In this document: positions 17,432 through 26,143 of the stretch, piece by piece | Layout of the letters: every line of letters begins with the position of its first letter | Position numbering within the stretch: position 1 is the first letter of the stretch | NCBI GenBank assembly: GCA_015200025.1 | Contig: CP054186.1 | Location: 1,116,001 to 1,180,000 of the forward strand | Reading direction: 5' to 3' | From: Phycisphaeraceae bacterium | GTDB lineage: Bacteria; Planctomycetota; Phycisphaerae; Phycisphaerales; UBA1924 | DNA: 64,000 nt | The notes under the pieces: generated by a model | Told to the model about the DNA's origin: nothing | What the model saw: the letters and a program-made list of their open reading frames with translations, nothing else | Database searches by the model: none | Translations under genes and position numbers: made by a program

Positions 17432-18904
17432 GTGACCACGATCGCCAACCTCATCGCGGGACGGCACGTCCCCGCCGCCTCGGGGCGGACGATCCAGGTC
17501 CACGAACCCGCCACCGGGATCCCGCACGCCCTCGCCCCGGACTCCGACGCCCGCGACGCCGACGCCGCCGTCGAGGCCGCCCGAGACGCGTTCCCCGCCT
17601 GGGCCGCCACACCCGCCGCCGAGCGCTCGCGTCTCCTCCTCCGGCTCGCCGACCTGGTCGAGACCAACCTCGAACCCCTCGCCCGCGCCGAATCCATCGA
17701 CACCGGCAAGCCCATCGCCCTCGCCCGCGCCGTGGATATCCCGCGCGCCGCCGCCAACCTCCGGTTCTTCGCCACCGCTGTCCTCCACACCGCGGGCGAA
17801 ACCTACGACTCCGACGGCGGGGGCGTCCCGGGCGCCCTCCCCGCCATCAACTACACCCTCCGCCGCCCCCGGGGGCCCGCGGGCTGCATCTCCCCGTGGA
17901 ACCTCCCCCTCTACCTCTTCACCTGGAAGATCGCCCCCGCGCTCGCCACCGGGAACACCGTCGTCGCCAAGCCCAGCGAGGTCACCCCCTCCACCGCCGC
18001 GATGCTCGGCTCGCTGTCCGTCGAGGCCGGCCTGCCACCGGGCGTCCTCAACATCGTCCACGGCACGGGCCCGAGCGCCGGCGCCCCCATCGTCGAGCAC
18101 CCCGCCGTCCCCACCATCACTTTCACCGGAAGCACCGCCGTCGGGCGACGCCTCGGTGAGACCTGCGGCCGCATGCTCAAGCGCGTCAGCCTCGAACTCG
18201 GGGGCAAAAACCCATTCATCCTCTTCGACGACGCCGACCCCGACGAGGCCGCCGGATGGGCCGCCCGCGCCGCCTTCACCAACCAGGGCCAGATCTGCCT
18301 CTGCGGCTCGCGCCTCGTGGTGCACGAATCCGTCGCCGACCGCGTGGTCTCACGACTCATCGGGCACGCCCGGGCCTTCGTCATCGGCGACCCGCTAGAC
18401 CCCGCCACCACCTTCGGCGCTATCACGAGCAAGGCCCAGCTCGACAAAGTCACGTCGATGGTGGACGAGGCACGCCGGCTCGGGGGACGCGTGCTCACCG
18501 GCGGCCGTCCGGTCGACCCCGCGGCACTCCCCCAACGATGCCGCGGGGGGTGGTTCTACGAGCCCACCGTGATCGACGGGCTCGACCCCGCCTGCCGCGT
18601 CGAGCAGGAAGAGATTTTCGGCCCCGTCGTCACCGTCCAACGTTTCCGCGACGAGGGGCATGCCGTCCAACTCGCGAACGCGACCCCGTACGGGCTCGCC
18701 GCCTCGGTCTTCACGCGGGACGTATCGCGGGCCCACCGCGTCGCCGCCGCGCTCGACGTCGGCATCGTCTGGATCAACACCTGGATGTCACGCGACCTGC
18801 GAACCCCCTTCGGCGGGACGAAGCAGAGCGGCGTGGGCCGGGAGGGCGGCACCGAGGCCCTCCGTTTCTTCACCGAACCCAAGAACGTCTGCGTCCGACT
18901 CTGA
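17432..18904 (+). CDS. nbaE: 2-aminomuconate-6-semialdehyde dehydrogenase
   Basis: A 490-residue NAD-dependent aldehyde dehydrogenase. The catalytic glutamate (Glu255 in SLELGGKN) and cysteine (Cys289 in GQICLC) are present. Asn157 sits in SPWNLPLYLFTWKIAPA, a stretch characteristic of the 2-aminomuconate / 2-hydroxymuconate semialdehyde dehydrogenases and mammalian ALDH8A1, in which this Asn contacts the substrate. It should oxidise 2-aminomuconate-6-semialdehyde to 2-aminomuconate. The adjacent RidA-type deaminase and the converging HAO/ACMSD/KynU/KMO genes support this specific assignment. The start is GTG, seven bases after a TAAACT box. Confidence 0.88.
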   Translation: MTTIANLIAGRHVPAASGRTIQVHEPATGIPHALAPDSDARDADAAVEAARDAFPAWAATPAAERSRLLLRLADLVETNLEPLARAESIDTGKPIALARAVDIPRAAANLRFFATAVLHTAGETYDSDGGGVPGALPAINYTLRRPRGPAGCISPWNLPLYLFTWKIAPALATGNTVVAKPSEVTPSTAAMLGSLSVEAGLPPGVLNIVHGTGPSAGAPIVEHPAVPTITFTGSTAVGRRLGETCGRMLKRVSLELGGKNPFILFDDADPDEAAGWAARAAFTNQGQICLCGSRLVVHESVADRVVSRLIGHARAFVIGDPLDPATTFGAITSKAQLDKVTSMVDEARRLGGRVLTGGRPVDPAALPQRCRGGWFYEPTVIDGLDPACRVEQEEIFGPVVTVQRFRDEGHAVQLANATPYGLAASVFTRDVSRAHRVAAALDVGIVWINTWMSRDLRTPFGGTKQSGVGREGGTEALRFFTEPKNVCVRL

Positions 18905-18925
18905 CCCACGACCGGGAGCCACCGC

Positions 18926-19375
18926 ATGACCACGTTCCGTTCCAGCACCGCCGCCGAACCGCTCGGGCCCTACGCCCACGCGCGACGCGCGGGAGGCCTC
19001 CTCTTCCTCTCCGGTATCGGCCCCCGAACCCGCGGGCGCAAGGACATCCCCGGCGCGACCGTGGACGCCTCGGGTCGCCTGCTCGACTACGACATCGAAG
19101 CCGAGATCCGCTCCTGCTTCGACAACGTGCGGATCATCCTTGAAGAAGCCGGATGCCGGTGGGACGACATCGTCGACGTGGCGGTCTATCTCACGGACAT
19201 GACGCGGGACTGGAAGGAATACAACCGCATCTACGCCGAGTTCTTCCCCCCGGGCGCCCCGAACCTGCCCACACGCACCACCGTCGAGGTCTCCGCCCTT
19301 CCCACCGGCGGGAACACCCCCATCCACGTCGAGGTCAAGGTCATCGTCGCCCTCCCCTCCACCACCACCCGCTGA
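18926..19375 (+). CDS. nbaF: RidA-family 2-aminomuconate deaminase
   Basis: A 149-residue Rid/YjgF/UK114-family protein. AEPLGPYAHARRAGGLLFLSG is the family's N-terminal strand-helix, and the C-terminal LPTRTTVEVSALPTGG carries the arginine that binds the substrate carboxylate in this fold. It is longer than generic RidA (about 128 residues), matching the 2-aminomuconate deaminases of the nba/amn pathways, which also have an insert near RTRGRKDIPG. It lies 21 bases after the dehydrogenase gene whose product it would deaminate to 4-oxalocrotonate plus ammonia. A general enamine/imine deaminase role is the alternative. Confidence 0.85.
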   Translation: MTTFRSSTAAEPLGPYAHARRAGGLLFLSGIGPRTRGRKDIPGATVDASGRLLDYDIEAEIRSCFDNVRIILEEAGCRWDDIVDVAVYLTDMTRDWKEYNRIYAEFFPPGAPNLPTRTTVEVSALPTGGNTPIHVEVKVIVALPSTTTR

Positions 19376-19399
19376 CCACCACTCCGCCCGCCACCACAC

Positions 19400-21454
19400 T
19401 CACTCCCGCGACCCGCCCGGTCCACGGATCGCCCTCAGCACCGCCCGCACCGGGCTCCCGTCGGCGTCCTTGATCCTCAGCGGCAACGCGCACAGGTCGT
19501 ACACCCCCTCCGGCACCCCGCGGAGCACCAAGCCCTCGAGGATCGCGATACGGTGCCCGTGGATCGCCCGGTGCGCGGGCAGGTCCTTCGAGTCCTGCGT
19601 GTCCACGCTCGGCGTGTCCACCCCGATCGTCACCACGCCCATCCCCGCCAACGCGTCGATCAACGCCACCGACAGCCCCGCAAAGTCCGCGTTCCACTCA
19701 CCCGGATCGGGGAAACTCCCCGTCCTGAGCAGCACCCTCGGCGTCCGCACGCCCGCCAACCCCGGCACATCCTCCGGCACCACCCGACGCCCCCGGCACC
19801 CCACCGCCACCTCCAACACCGTGCACGGCCCCACGTAATGCCCGATCGGCATCGCGTCGATCCCCATGCCCCCCTCCGCCGCCGTGGCGTAATGATTCGA
19901 CCCGTCCGCGTGGCTCCCCAGGTGCACCGTCGACCGGACCGTGCTGAGCGTGATATTCGCCCCCCGCTCGCGGTCCAGCAGTACCTCGCGCGAGAACGGC
20001 GTATCTCCCGGCCAGACCGGGAGCGCCCCCGAGATCACCGGCGAGATGTCGAAAAGGACATCCCCGCCGCCCGACGAACCCAACCCCACCGTGGACTCGC
20101 CGCCGCCCATGAGCGCCCGCGCGGCCTCCTCGACCCTCGCCCGCCACCGGTCCCCGGGCCCATCGTCGCTCCCCGCCGGGACACGCTCCACCACCCGGTC
20201 GATCAACCGTTCGAGTTCCTCACCGCGGCGCTTCGCCTCCGTGTACGGCTCGGTCGAGAACGACACCAGGTTGTACCGCGGCCGGCACCGCTCGGGGAAC
20301 GCCGCGTGCAGCGCTTGCTCGACCTTCTTGCGGTACAGAAACCCGGGCCGCCCCACCAGGTCGCACATCTCGACGAAGTTGTCCAGCGCCATGTCGGCGA
20401 TCGCGTCGGCCTGCGGCTTGCGCTCCGCCGCGTACGCCGCCAGCGCCGCCCCGACCGACCCCGACCCGTCCAACGCCCGCGCCAGGCACACGCAATCCTC
20501 GAACCCGCAGTTGATCCCCTGCCCGTAGAACGGCACGATCGCGTGCGCCGCGTCCCCGACCAGCACGCACCGTCCCCGGTGCCACGGCCAGCACCGCACC
20601 GTCACCAGCGAGCCCGTCGGGTTCGCGGCGAAATCCTCCGCCAGCGTCGGCATCCGCGGGACCGCGTCCGCGTACTGCGCCGCGAAGAACGACCGGACCT
20701 CCTCCGGCGCGCGCACACGCTCGAAGGAGTGGTCCCCGTGGAACGGCCAGAACAGCGTGCAAGTGAACGACCCGTCGCGGTTGGGCAGCGCGATCATCAT
20801 GCTCCCGCCGCGGGGCCAGATGTGCAGCGCGTGGGGTTCCATCGCGAAGCCCCCGCCGGGGAGCGGGGGGATGTGGAGCTCCTTGTACCCGTGCCCGAGG
20901 TAGGTTTGGCTGTAGTCGAAGCGGTCGGTGCGTTGGAGCACGCCGCGGACGGCCGAAAAGGCCCCGTCGGCGCCGATGACCAGGTCGCCCCGGGCCTCGA
21001 CACGATCACCCCCGGGCCCGCGCAGAACCGCGACCCCGCCCTCGGGGTCCACGTCCACGCACGGGTGATCAAAGTGCATCCCGATCCCGGGGCGCTGCCC
21101 CGCGGCCGTGATGAGCGTCAGATTGAGCCCGCCGCGGGAGACGGCGTTGATGGCGTCGGCGGGGTCGTGGCTGTAGGGCTGAAAGACCGGCGTCCCGGCG
21201 AAGGGGTGGATCATCCGCCCGGGCATGGGGATCATGTCGCGTTCGCGGACCACCCCATCGAGCCCCGCAGCGGCGAGCCCCGCGATCCCCCGGGCCGAGA
21301 GGGCGAGGTTGATCGAACGCCCGCCCTGATAGCCCCGGGCCCTCGGATCACCGCGACGTTCGTACAACGAGACCCGCCACCCGCGGTCGGCGAGGAGCAC
21401 GGCGAGCAACGACCCGGCCAGCCCGTTCCCCACGATCACGGCGTGCCGCGTCAT
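19400..21454 (-). CDS. Fused kynurenine 3-monooxygenase - kynurenine formamidase (KMO-KynB)
   Basis: One uninterrupted 684-residue frame with two complete enzymes. Residues 1 to about 445 are a kynurenine 3-monooxygenase: FAD GxGxxG at 9-14, GYQGGRSINLALSARG at 41-56, VIGADGAFSAVR at 159-170 and GDAAHAIVPFYGQG at 300-313. After a Gly/Ser-rich linker (about 446-465), residues 466-684 are a KynB-type metal-dependent formamidase: FDISPVISGALPVWPGDTPF, the zinc motif HxGxHxDxxxH at 511-521, then GVDTPSVD and HRAIHGHRIAILEGL. KynB frees kynurenine from N-formylkynurenine and KMO hydroxylates it, so two consecutive steps are joined. The ATG at 21454 overlaps the kynureninase TGA by four bases. I know these enzymes as separate proteins. 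Confidence 0.92.
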   Translation of the reverse strand: MTRHAVIVGNGLAGSLLAVLLADRGWRVSLYERRGDPRARGYQGGRSINLALSARGIAGLAAAGLDGVVRERDMIPMPGRMIHPFAGTPVFQPYSHDPADAINAVSRGGLNLTLITAAGQRPGIGMHFDHPCVDVDPEGGVAVLRGPGGDRVEARGDLVIGADGAFSAVRGVLQRTDRFDYSQTYLGHGYKELHIPPLPGGGFAMEPHALHIWPRGGSMMIALPNRDGSFTCTLFWPFHGDHSFERVRAPEEVRSFFAAQYADAVPRMPTLAEDFAANPTGSLVTVRCWPWHRGRCVLVGDAAHAIVPFYGQGINCGFEDCVCLARALDGSGSVGAALAAYAAERKPQADAIADMALDNFVEMCDLVGRPGFLYRKKVEQALHAAFPERCRPRYNLVSFSTEPYTEAKRRGEELERLIDRVVERVPAGSDDGPGDRWRARVEEAARALMGGGESTVGLGSSGGGDVLFDISPVISGALPVWPGDTPFSREVLLDRERGANITLSTVRSTVHLGSHADGSNHYATAAEGGMGIDAMPIGHYVGPCTVLEVAVGCRGRRVVPEDVPGLAGVRTPRVLLRTGSFPDPGEWNADFAGLSVALIDALAGMGVVTIGVDTPSVDTQDSKDLPAHRAIHGHRIAILEGLVLRGVPEGVYDLCALPLRIKDADGSPVRAVLRAIRGPGGSRE

Positions 21455-22776
21455 GCCCCACCCCCATCCCCACTCCCATCCCCGCACCCGCCGCCGCGGA
21501 CCACGTCGTCCAGGGCCCGGGCGAACCGCCACGCATCGCGGAACGAGTTGTAGAGCGGCACGGGGGCGGCCCTGAGGATGCCGGGCTCTCGGTAGTCGCA
21601 GACCACCCCGCGCGAGAGCAGGGATCGCTGGGTTTCTCGCGAGGCCCCGGCGACCTCGATCGATAGCTGGCAGCCTCGGGCGTCGGGGTCCGCCGGCGTG
21701 AGCACGCGGACGCCCGGCACTCGCCGCAGCATGGACTCCATGAACGCGGTGAGCCGCAGCGATTTGTCGCGGAGGCGGTCCATCCCGGCGCGGGCGAACA
21801 GGCCGAGCGACACCTTGAGCGGGGCGAGCGAAAGGATGGGCGGGTTGGAAAGGGCCCAGGCGGCGGCGTCCGGCTCGGGCCTGAACTCATCGGGCATCCT
21901 GAAACGCGACGCGGCGTCGTGCCCCCACCATCCCTCGAACCTTGGGAGCGTGCGGTCCCGGGCGTGCCGTTCGTGCACGTAGAGCCCCGCGACGGCGCCC
22001 GGACCGGCGTTGAGATACTTGTACGAGCACCAGGCGGCGAAGTCGACGCCCCATTCGTGCAGACGCAGCGGGACGTTCCCGGCGGCGTGGGCCAGGTCCC
22101 AGCCCACCACCGCCCCGGCGTCTCTCCCCGCGCGCGTAATCGCCCCCATGTCGAACCACTGGCCGGTGCGGTAGTTCACCCCCCCCAGCATGACCAGCGC
22201 GGGACGCTCGCGCTCGATGGCGCTGATGACGTCCTCGGTCCGAACCTGCGACTCGCCCTCGCGCGGCCCGACGCGGACGACGGCCCGGGCGGGGTCGAAC
22301 CCGTGCCAGCGGGCCTGGCTCGCGACCGCGTACGCATCGCTGGGGAATGCGCCATCCTCGATGATGATCGTGAAGCGTTCACGCGTCGGGCGATAGAAGC
22401 TCACCATCAGCAGGTGGATATTGACGGTCAGCGTGTTCATCGCCGAGACCTCGGCGGGGGTCGCACCGACCAGCGAAGCCAAACCCTCGCGGACACGCTC
22501 GGCGGAGGAGACCCACGGGTCGCGTCCGCGGGTGTGACCCTCGACGCCCAGGGCCGCCCAATCCTCCAACTCGCGCGCAACGGCCGCCGTGGTGGCCAGG
22601 GGCATGAGCCCAAGCGAGTTGCCCGTGAGGTAGACGCAGGGGCCAGCGTCGGCGGACGGGTCGCCCGAGACCGCGCGGGACGTGGGGATCGCGAAGTCGG
22701 CTCGGAAGGGCGCCAGCGGATCGGCGACGTCCAAGGCCGCGGCACGGTCCGAGTCTGCCGACCACGCGTCGTTCAC
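21451..22776 (-). CDS. kynU: Kynureninase
   Basis: A 441-residue PLP enzyme of aminotransferase class V that cleaves kynurenine or 3-hydroxykynurenine to (3-hydroxy)anthranilate and alanine. YLTGNSLGLMP (about 49-59), DGAFPSD, VVGWDLAHAAGNVPL with the PLP-binding Asp227, and WCSYKYLNAGPG with Schiff-base Lys253 are standard kynureninase blocks. It starts with GTG overlapping the upstream decarboxylase stop by four bases, and ends in an ATGA overlap with the KMO-KynB gene. The last 12 residues (GGGCGDGSGDGG) are low-complexity, encoded by a short G-rich near-repeat, and probably not part of the fold. Confidence 0.94.
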   Translation of the reverse strand: MNDAWSADSDRAAALDVADPLAPFRADFAIPTSRAVSGDPSADAGPCVYLTGNSLGLMPLATTAAVARELEDWAALGVEGHTRGRDPWVSSAERVREGLASLVGATPAEVSAMNTLTVNIHLLMVSFYRPTRERFTIIIEDGAFPSDAYAVASQARWHGFDPARAVVRVGPREGESQVRTEDVISAIERERPALVMLGGVNYRTGQWFDMGAITRAGRDAGAVVGWDLAHAAGNVPLRLHEWGVDFAAWCSYKYLNAGPGAVAGLYVHERHARDRTLPRFEGWWGHDAASRFRMPDEFRPEPDAAAWALSNPPILSLAPLKVSLGLFARAGMDRLRDKSLRLTAFMESMLRRVPGVRVLTPADPDARGCQLSIEVAGASRETQRSLLSRGVVCDYREPGILRAAPVPLYNSFRDAWRFARALDDVVRGGGCGDGSGDGGGA

Positions 22777-23834
22777 GCCCGCTCCTTCCGTATGCCCAAG
22801 AACGACAACGCGGCGTCTCGAAGGATCTCGGTGCGTTGGTCGTCGCCGAGCCCGTCGAGGCTCTCGGCCAGGGACCCGGGGCGATCCTCGCCCAGCGGGA
22901 AAGGGTAATCGCTGCCGAGCGCGACGCGGGAGGGGCCCATCAGCGCGATGAGGGCCCGGAGCGTGCCGGCCTCATGGACAAGCGAGTCCACCCAGAACCT
23001 CGAGTGTGTCCGCCCGCCCGGTCCGCGGAGGTACTCACGCGGGTGCCTCGCCTCGGGCGGGAAGAGGTCCCGCCGGCATTCGAACCCGTGGGCGATCCGC
23101 CCGAGGGTGCCGGCGAAGGACCCCCCGCCGTGGGCGAAGGCGACGCGGAGCGACGGGAAGCCGTCGAGAACACCCCCGAACATGAGTGACATCACGGCGA
23201 TGGTCGTTTCGGTCGGCATGCCGACGAGCCACGGCATCCAGTAGCGTTCCATCCGGCCCCCGGCGAGCATGTCCCAGGGGTGGATGAAAACGGCGGCATC
23301 GAGGGCGGCGGCGTGCCCGAAAAACGCTCTCAGGCCCGGGTCGTCGAGGTTCCGCCCGTTGACGTTCGTGCCGATCTGCACGCCGCGGAGCCCCAGGTCG
23401 CGGACGCACCGTTCGAGCTCGCGGCAGGCCAGGTCGGTGTCCTGGAGCGGGACGACGCCGAGCCCCTCGAAGGGGCGCGGGCCCGAGCCCGCGGGCCCCG
23501 AGCCCGAGACGACACCGGCGAGGTGGTCGTTGAGGAGCCGGTGGAGGTCGTGGGCGTCGTGGGGCTTGGCCCAGTGGCTGAACATGACCGGGACGGTGCT
23601 GAGGACTTGCGTGGAGACGCCGGACGCCGCCATCTCGGAACGGCGGAGTTCGGGGTCCCACAGGTTGGCCGACACGTCGCGGAAGAACCGGCGGCCGCCG
23701 CCCTCGCATGTTTTGCACATACGGGCACACCCCGGGCCGGAGTGCTCGAGCTCGACCCACCCCGCGTACCCGCTGCGCCGCGTCCAGTCGGGCCAGCGCT
23801 GCGGCAGGATGTGCGTGTGGAGGTCAACTTTCAT
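22773..23834 (-). CDS. nbaD: 2-amino-3-carboxymuconate-6-semialdehyde decarboxylase (ACMSD)
   Basis: A 353-residue amidohydrolase-superfamily decarboxylase. Metal ligands are visible as DLHTHILP (His6, His8), the His in FIHPWDMLAGG and the Asp in GSDYPFPLGEDRPG, with FAHGGGSFAGTLGR also present. MCKTCEGGG and FRDVSANLWDPELR match the substrate loop of ACMSD enzymes. It removes the 3-carboxyl group of the ring-opened 3-hydroxyanthranilate product, directing carbon away from spontaneous quinolinate formation. It lies six bases after the dioxygenase gene and overlaps kynU by four bases. Confidence 0.93.
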   Translation of the reverse strand: MKVDLHTHILPQRWPDWTRRSGYAGWVELEHSGPGCARMCKTCEGGGRRFFRDVSANLWDPELRRSEMAASGVSTQVLSTVPVMFSHWAKPHDAHDLHRLLNDHLAGVVSGSGPAGSGPRPFEGLGVVPLQDTDLACRELERCVRDLGLRGVQIGTNVNGRNLDDPGLRAFFGHAAALDAAVFIHPWDMLAGGRMERYWMPWLVGMPTETTIAVMSLMFGGVLDGFPSLRVAFAHGGGSFAGTLGRIAHGFECRRDLFPPEARHPREYLRGPGGRTHSRFWVDSLVHEAGTLRALIALMGPSRVALGSDYPFPLGEDRPGSLAESLDGLGDDQRTEILRDAALSFLGIRKERA

Positions 23835-23840
23835 CGACGG

Positions 23841-24554
23841 TCATCCGCGGACCGAGGTCGAGCGTCCACGCGTGGGTTTGCCGCGGGAAGGTTTCTTCAC
23901 CGCTTTGCGTTTCGCGGCGGCGGGCGTGGCGGCGCGGACCTTCCCGGACGTGAGGCGGATCGCGCCGGCCCGCTTGATCACGCACCCGCAGGACCGGCAG
24001 GTCCGCCTCGCCTCGGGCCCGTCCCAGAAATCGTGCATGATCGTCCTGAGGTCCTCGTCGATCTTCTTGAGCACCCACCGGGCCTCGTAGACAAGAGCGT
24101 CGCAGTCGGGGCAGTACCAGCGGAGCCCGTCCTTCTGGGGCTGGCCGGACTCATCGAGCCCGCGCGGGAACTCGACGACCATGCCCAGGGTGCCGGCGGG
24201 CCGCTGCGGGCGGTGCGGGACCCATCGATCGAGCAGAAAGAGTTCGCCCTCTTTGACGACCACGTCGTGGGGCGGGCTGCCGTCGAGGGGCCTGACGCGG
24301 ACGGCGATGTCGCCCTTGAGCTGGAGGAAGAGTTCCTCGGTCGGGTTGACGTGGTAGTCGTTCCGCGTGTTGGGGCCGCCGCTGACGAAGAGCACCATGT
24401 CCCGGCTCCCGGCGAACAACTGCTTGTTGCTGACCGGCGGCTGAAAGTCCTTGCGGTGCGCACGGATCCATCGGTCCAGGTGCACCAGGGGGAAGGCCAA
24501 CCCGCGGGGGGCGGGGCGTTCCCACCCCTTCGACGTTGCTCGGTTCGTTGCCAT
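23841..24554 (-). CDS. nbaC: 3-hydroxyanthranilate 3,4-dioxygenase
   Basis: A 237-residue cupin dioxygenase. The catalytic Fe(II) ligands are His68 and Glu74 (NDYHVNPTEELF) plus His114 (RWVPHRPQ). A second, rubredoxin-like metal site typical of bacterial HAO is given by Cys148/Cys151 and Cys186/Cys189 (CPDC, CRSC). It opens 3-hydroxyanthranilate to 2-amino-3-carboxymuconate semialdehyde. Residues 205-237 form an extra Lys/Arg/Ala-rich tail beyond the usual end. It is the first gene of the minus-strand kynurenine operon and diverges from the aminopeptidase gene across 98 bases. The chosen ATG 24554 is preceded by AGGATGG. Confidence 0.93.
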   Translation of the reverse strand: MATNRATSKGWERPAPRGLAFPLVHLDRWIRAHRKDFQPPVSNKQLFAGSRDMVLFVSGGPNTRNDYHVNPTEELFLQLKGDIAVRVRPLDGSPPHDVVVKEGELFLLDRWVPHRPQRPAGTLGMVVEFPRGLDESGQPQKDGLRWYCPDCDALVYEARWVLKKIDEDLRTIMHDFWDGPEARRTCRSCGCVIKRAGAIRLTSGKVRAATPAAAKRKAVKKPSRGKPTRGRSTSVRG

Positions 24555-24652
24555 GCACCATCCTACCACGCCCGCCCCCCGGCCCGAGGGGGGGGGGCCG
24601 ACCTACGGTTCGATCAGGCTCCGTTTCGATCGATCAAACCCCGGAGGTCAGG

Positions 24653-26134
24653 ATGTTCGAATCCGTCCGCATCGCGACCCGCGGCCAGGCTGGAGTGCTT
24701 GTACTCGGCGTGTTCAAGGATCAACCCCTGGACACGTCGTCGGCGAGGCTGGACGCCTCGGGCGCCGCCGCCGCCGCGGTCAAGCGCCCGGAGTTCAGCG
24801 CCGACCTCGGCGCGGTGACCGAGGCCTTCCCGGAGGGCCGGTCGGCGTACGCCCGCGTGCTGGTCGTGGGCCTGGGCGAGAGGAAATCGTTCGAACCGGG
24901 GTGCCTGCGGCTCGCGGCGGCGGCGATGGGCCGCCGGCTCGCGGGGGTCAAGGCGACCTCGGCCCACCTCCGGCTCGAAACATCACTCCTGCCCGCGAAG
25001 CCCGATCTGTCGGAGGCGGGCGTGGCTTTCGGCGAGGGCCTGGGGCTGATCTCGTGGACGTGCGACGAGTTCAAGGGCAAGGGGACGCCCGAACCCAAGC
25101 GGACGAAACTCACGCTGCGGGTCGAGCCCGGGGCGTTCGCGGACGGGGTGGATCGGGGGCTCTCGCTGGCCGACGGGGCGAACATCGCCAGGACGCTGAG
25201 CCAGACACCGCCCAACATCGCGACCCCGGCGTACATCGCGAGGCAGGCCAAAGCCATCGCGCGTTTGAACAAGTTGCGCTGCACGATTGTCGAGGGCGAG
25301 GCGCTCCGCCGGGAGAGACTGGTGGGGCACATCAACGTGGGGAAGGCCTCGGAGAACGGCCCGTGCATGATCCGCCTGGAGTACCGCCCGGCGGGCGCGA
25401 GGGGCAAGCCGCTGGTGATCATCGGAAAGACGATGACGTACGACACCGGGGGCCTCTCGCTCAAAGTCAACAACGGGATGGTGGGGATGAAGCGCGACAA
25501 GGACGGGGGGTGCGCGGTCCTGGGCGCGATGCACGCCATCGCGTCGACCGTCAAGCCCCGGCGCCCGGTCGTGGCGCTCCTGGCGTGCGCGGAGAACAGC
25601 ATCTCGGACGAGGCGTACCGCCCCGACGACATCCTGACGTACCGCAACGGCGTGACGGTCGAGGTGACCAACACCGACGCGGAGGGCCGGCTCGTGCTGG
25701 CGGACGCGCTCTGCTGGGCGTGCGAGAAGGAAGACCCCGCGGCGGTGATCGACCTGGCGACACTGACCGGGGGCGTGGTCACCGCCCTGGGCTCGACGTA
25801 CTGCGGGATGTTCTGCGAGGACGACGGGTTCCGGGGGAAGGTCGAGGCGGCCGCGAAGGCCTCGGGCGAGCGGGTCTGGCGCCTGCCGATGCACCAGGAA
25901 TACCGCGAGATGATGAAGTCGCCGATCGCGGACATCCTCAACTCGAACCCCAACCGCAAAGCGCACCCCATCCAGGGCGCGGCGTTCCTGTCGTATTTCG
26001 TGGAGCCCGGCGTCCCCTGGTGCCACCTGGACATCGCGGGGGTGCACGTCGCCGAGCGGAACGCGGGGCTGTACACCGAGGGCCCGACGGGGTGGGGCGC
26101 CCGTCTCCTCGCGCACCTGGCCGATTCGTTCTGA
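24653..26134 (+). CDS. Leucyl aminopeptidase family M17
   Basis: A 493-residue cytosolic aminopeptidase. ATG 24653 is preceded by GGAGG at a good distance; an upstream in-frame Met at 24536 lies over the neighbouring gene's start and was rejected. The M17 metal and catalytic residues appear in IGKTMTYDTGGLSLK (Lys and Asp ligands, second Lys), MKRDKDGG (Asp) and NTDAEGRLVLADAL (Asp, Glu and the bicarbonate-site Arg). The family's two-zinc hexamers remove N-terminal Leu and other residues from peptides. The N-terminal domain (1-170) is divergent, as is common. It diverges from the kynurenine operon; no functional link is evident. Confidence 0.92.
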   Translation: MFESVRIATRGQAGVLVLGVFKDQPLDTSSARLDASGAAAAAVKRPEFSADLGAVTEAFPEGRSAYARVLVVGLGERKSFEPGCLRLAAAAMGRRLAGVKATSAHLRLETSLLPAKPDLSEAGVAFGEGLGLISWTCDEFKGKGTPEPKRTKLTLRVEPGAFADGVDRGLSLADGANIARTLSQTPPNIATPAYIARQAKAIARLNKLRCTIVEGEALRRERLVGHINVGKASENGPCMIRLEYRPAGARGKPLVIIGKTMTYDTGGLSLKVNNGMVGMKRDKDGGCAVLGAMHAIASTVKPRRPVVALLACAENSISDEAYRPDDILTYRNGVTVEVTNTDAEGRLVLADALCWACEKEDPAAVIDLATLTGGVVTALGSTYCGMFCEDDGFRGKVEAAAKASGERVWRLPMHQEYREMMKSPIADILNSNPNRKAHPIQGAAFLSYFVEPGVPWCHLDIAGVHVAERNAGLYTEGPTGWGARLLAHLADSF

Positions 26135-26143
26135 GGGAAGCCC

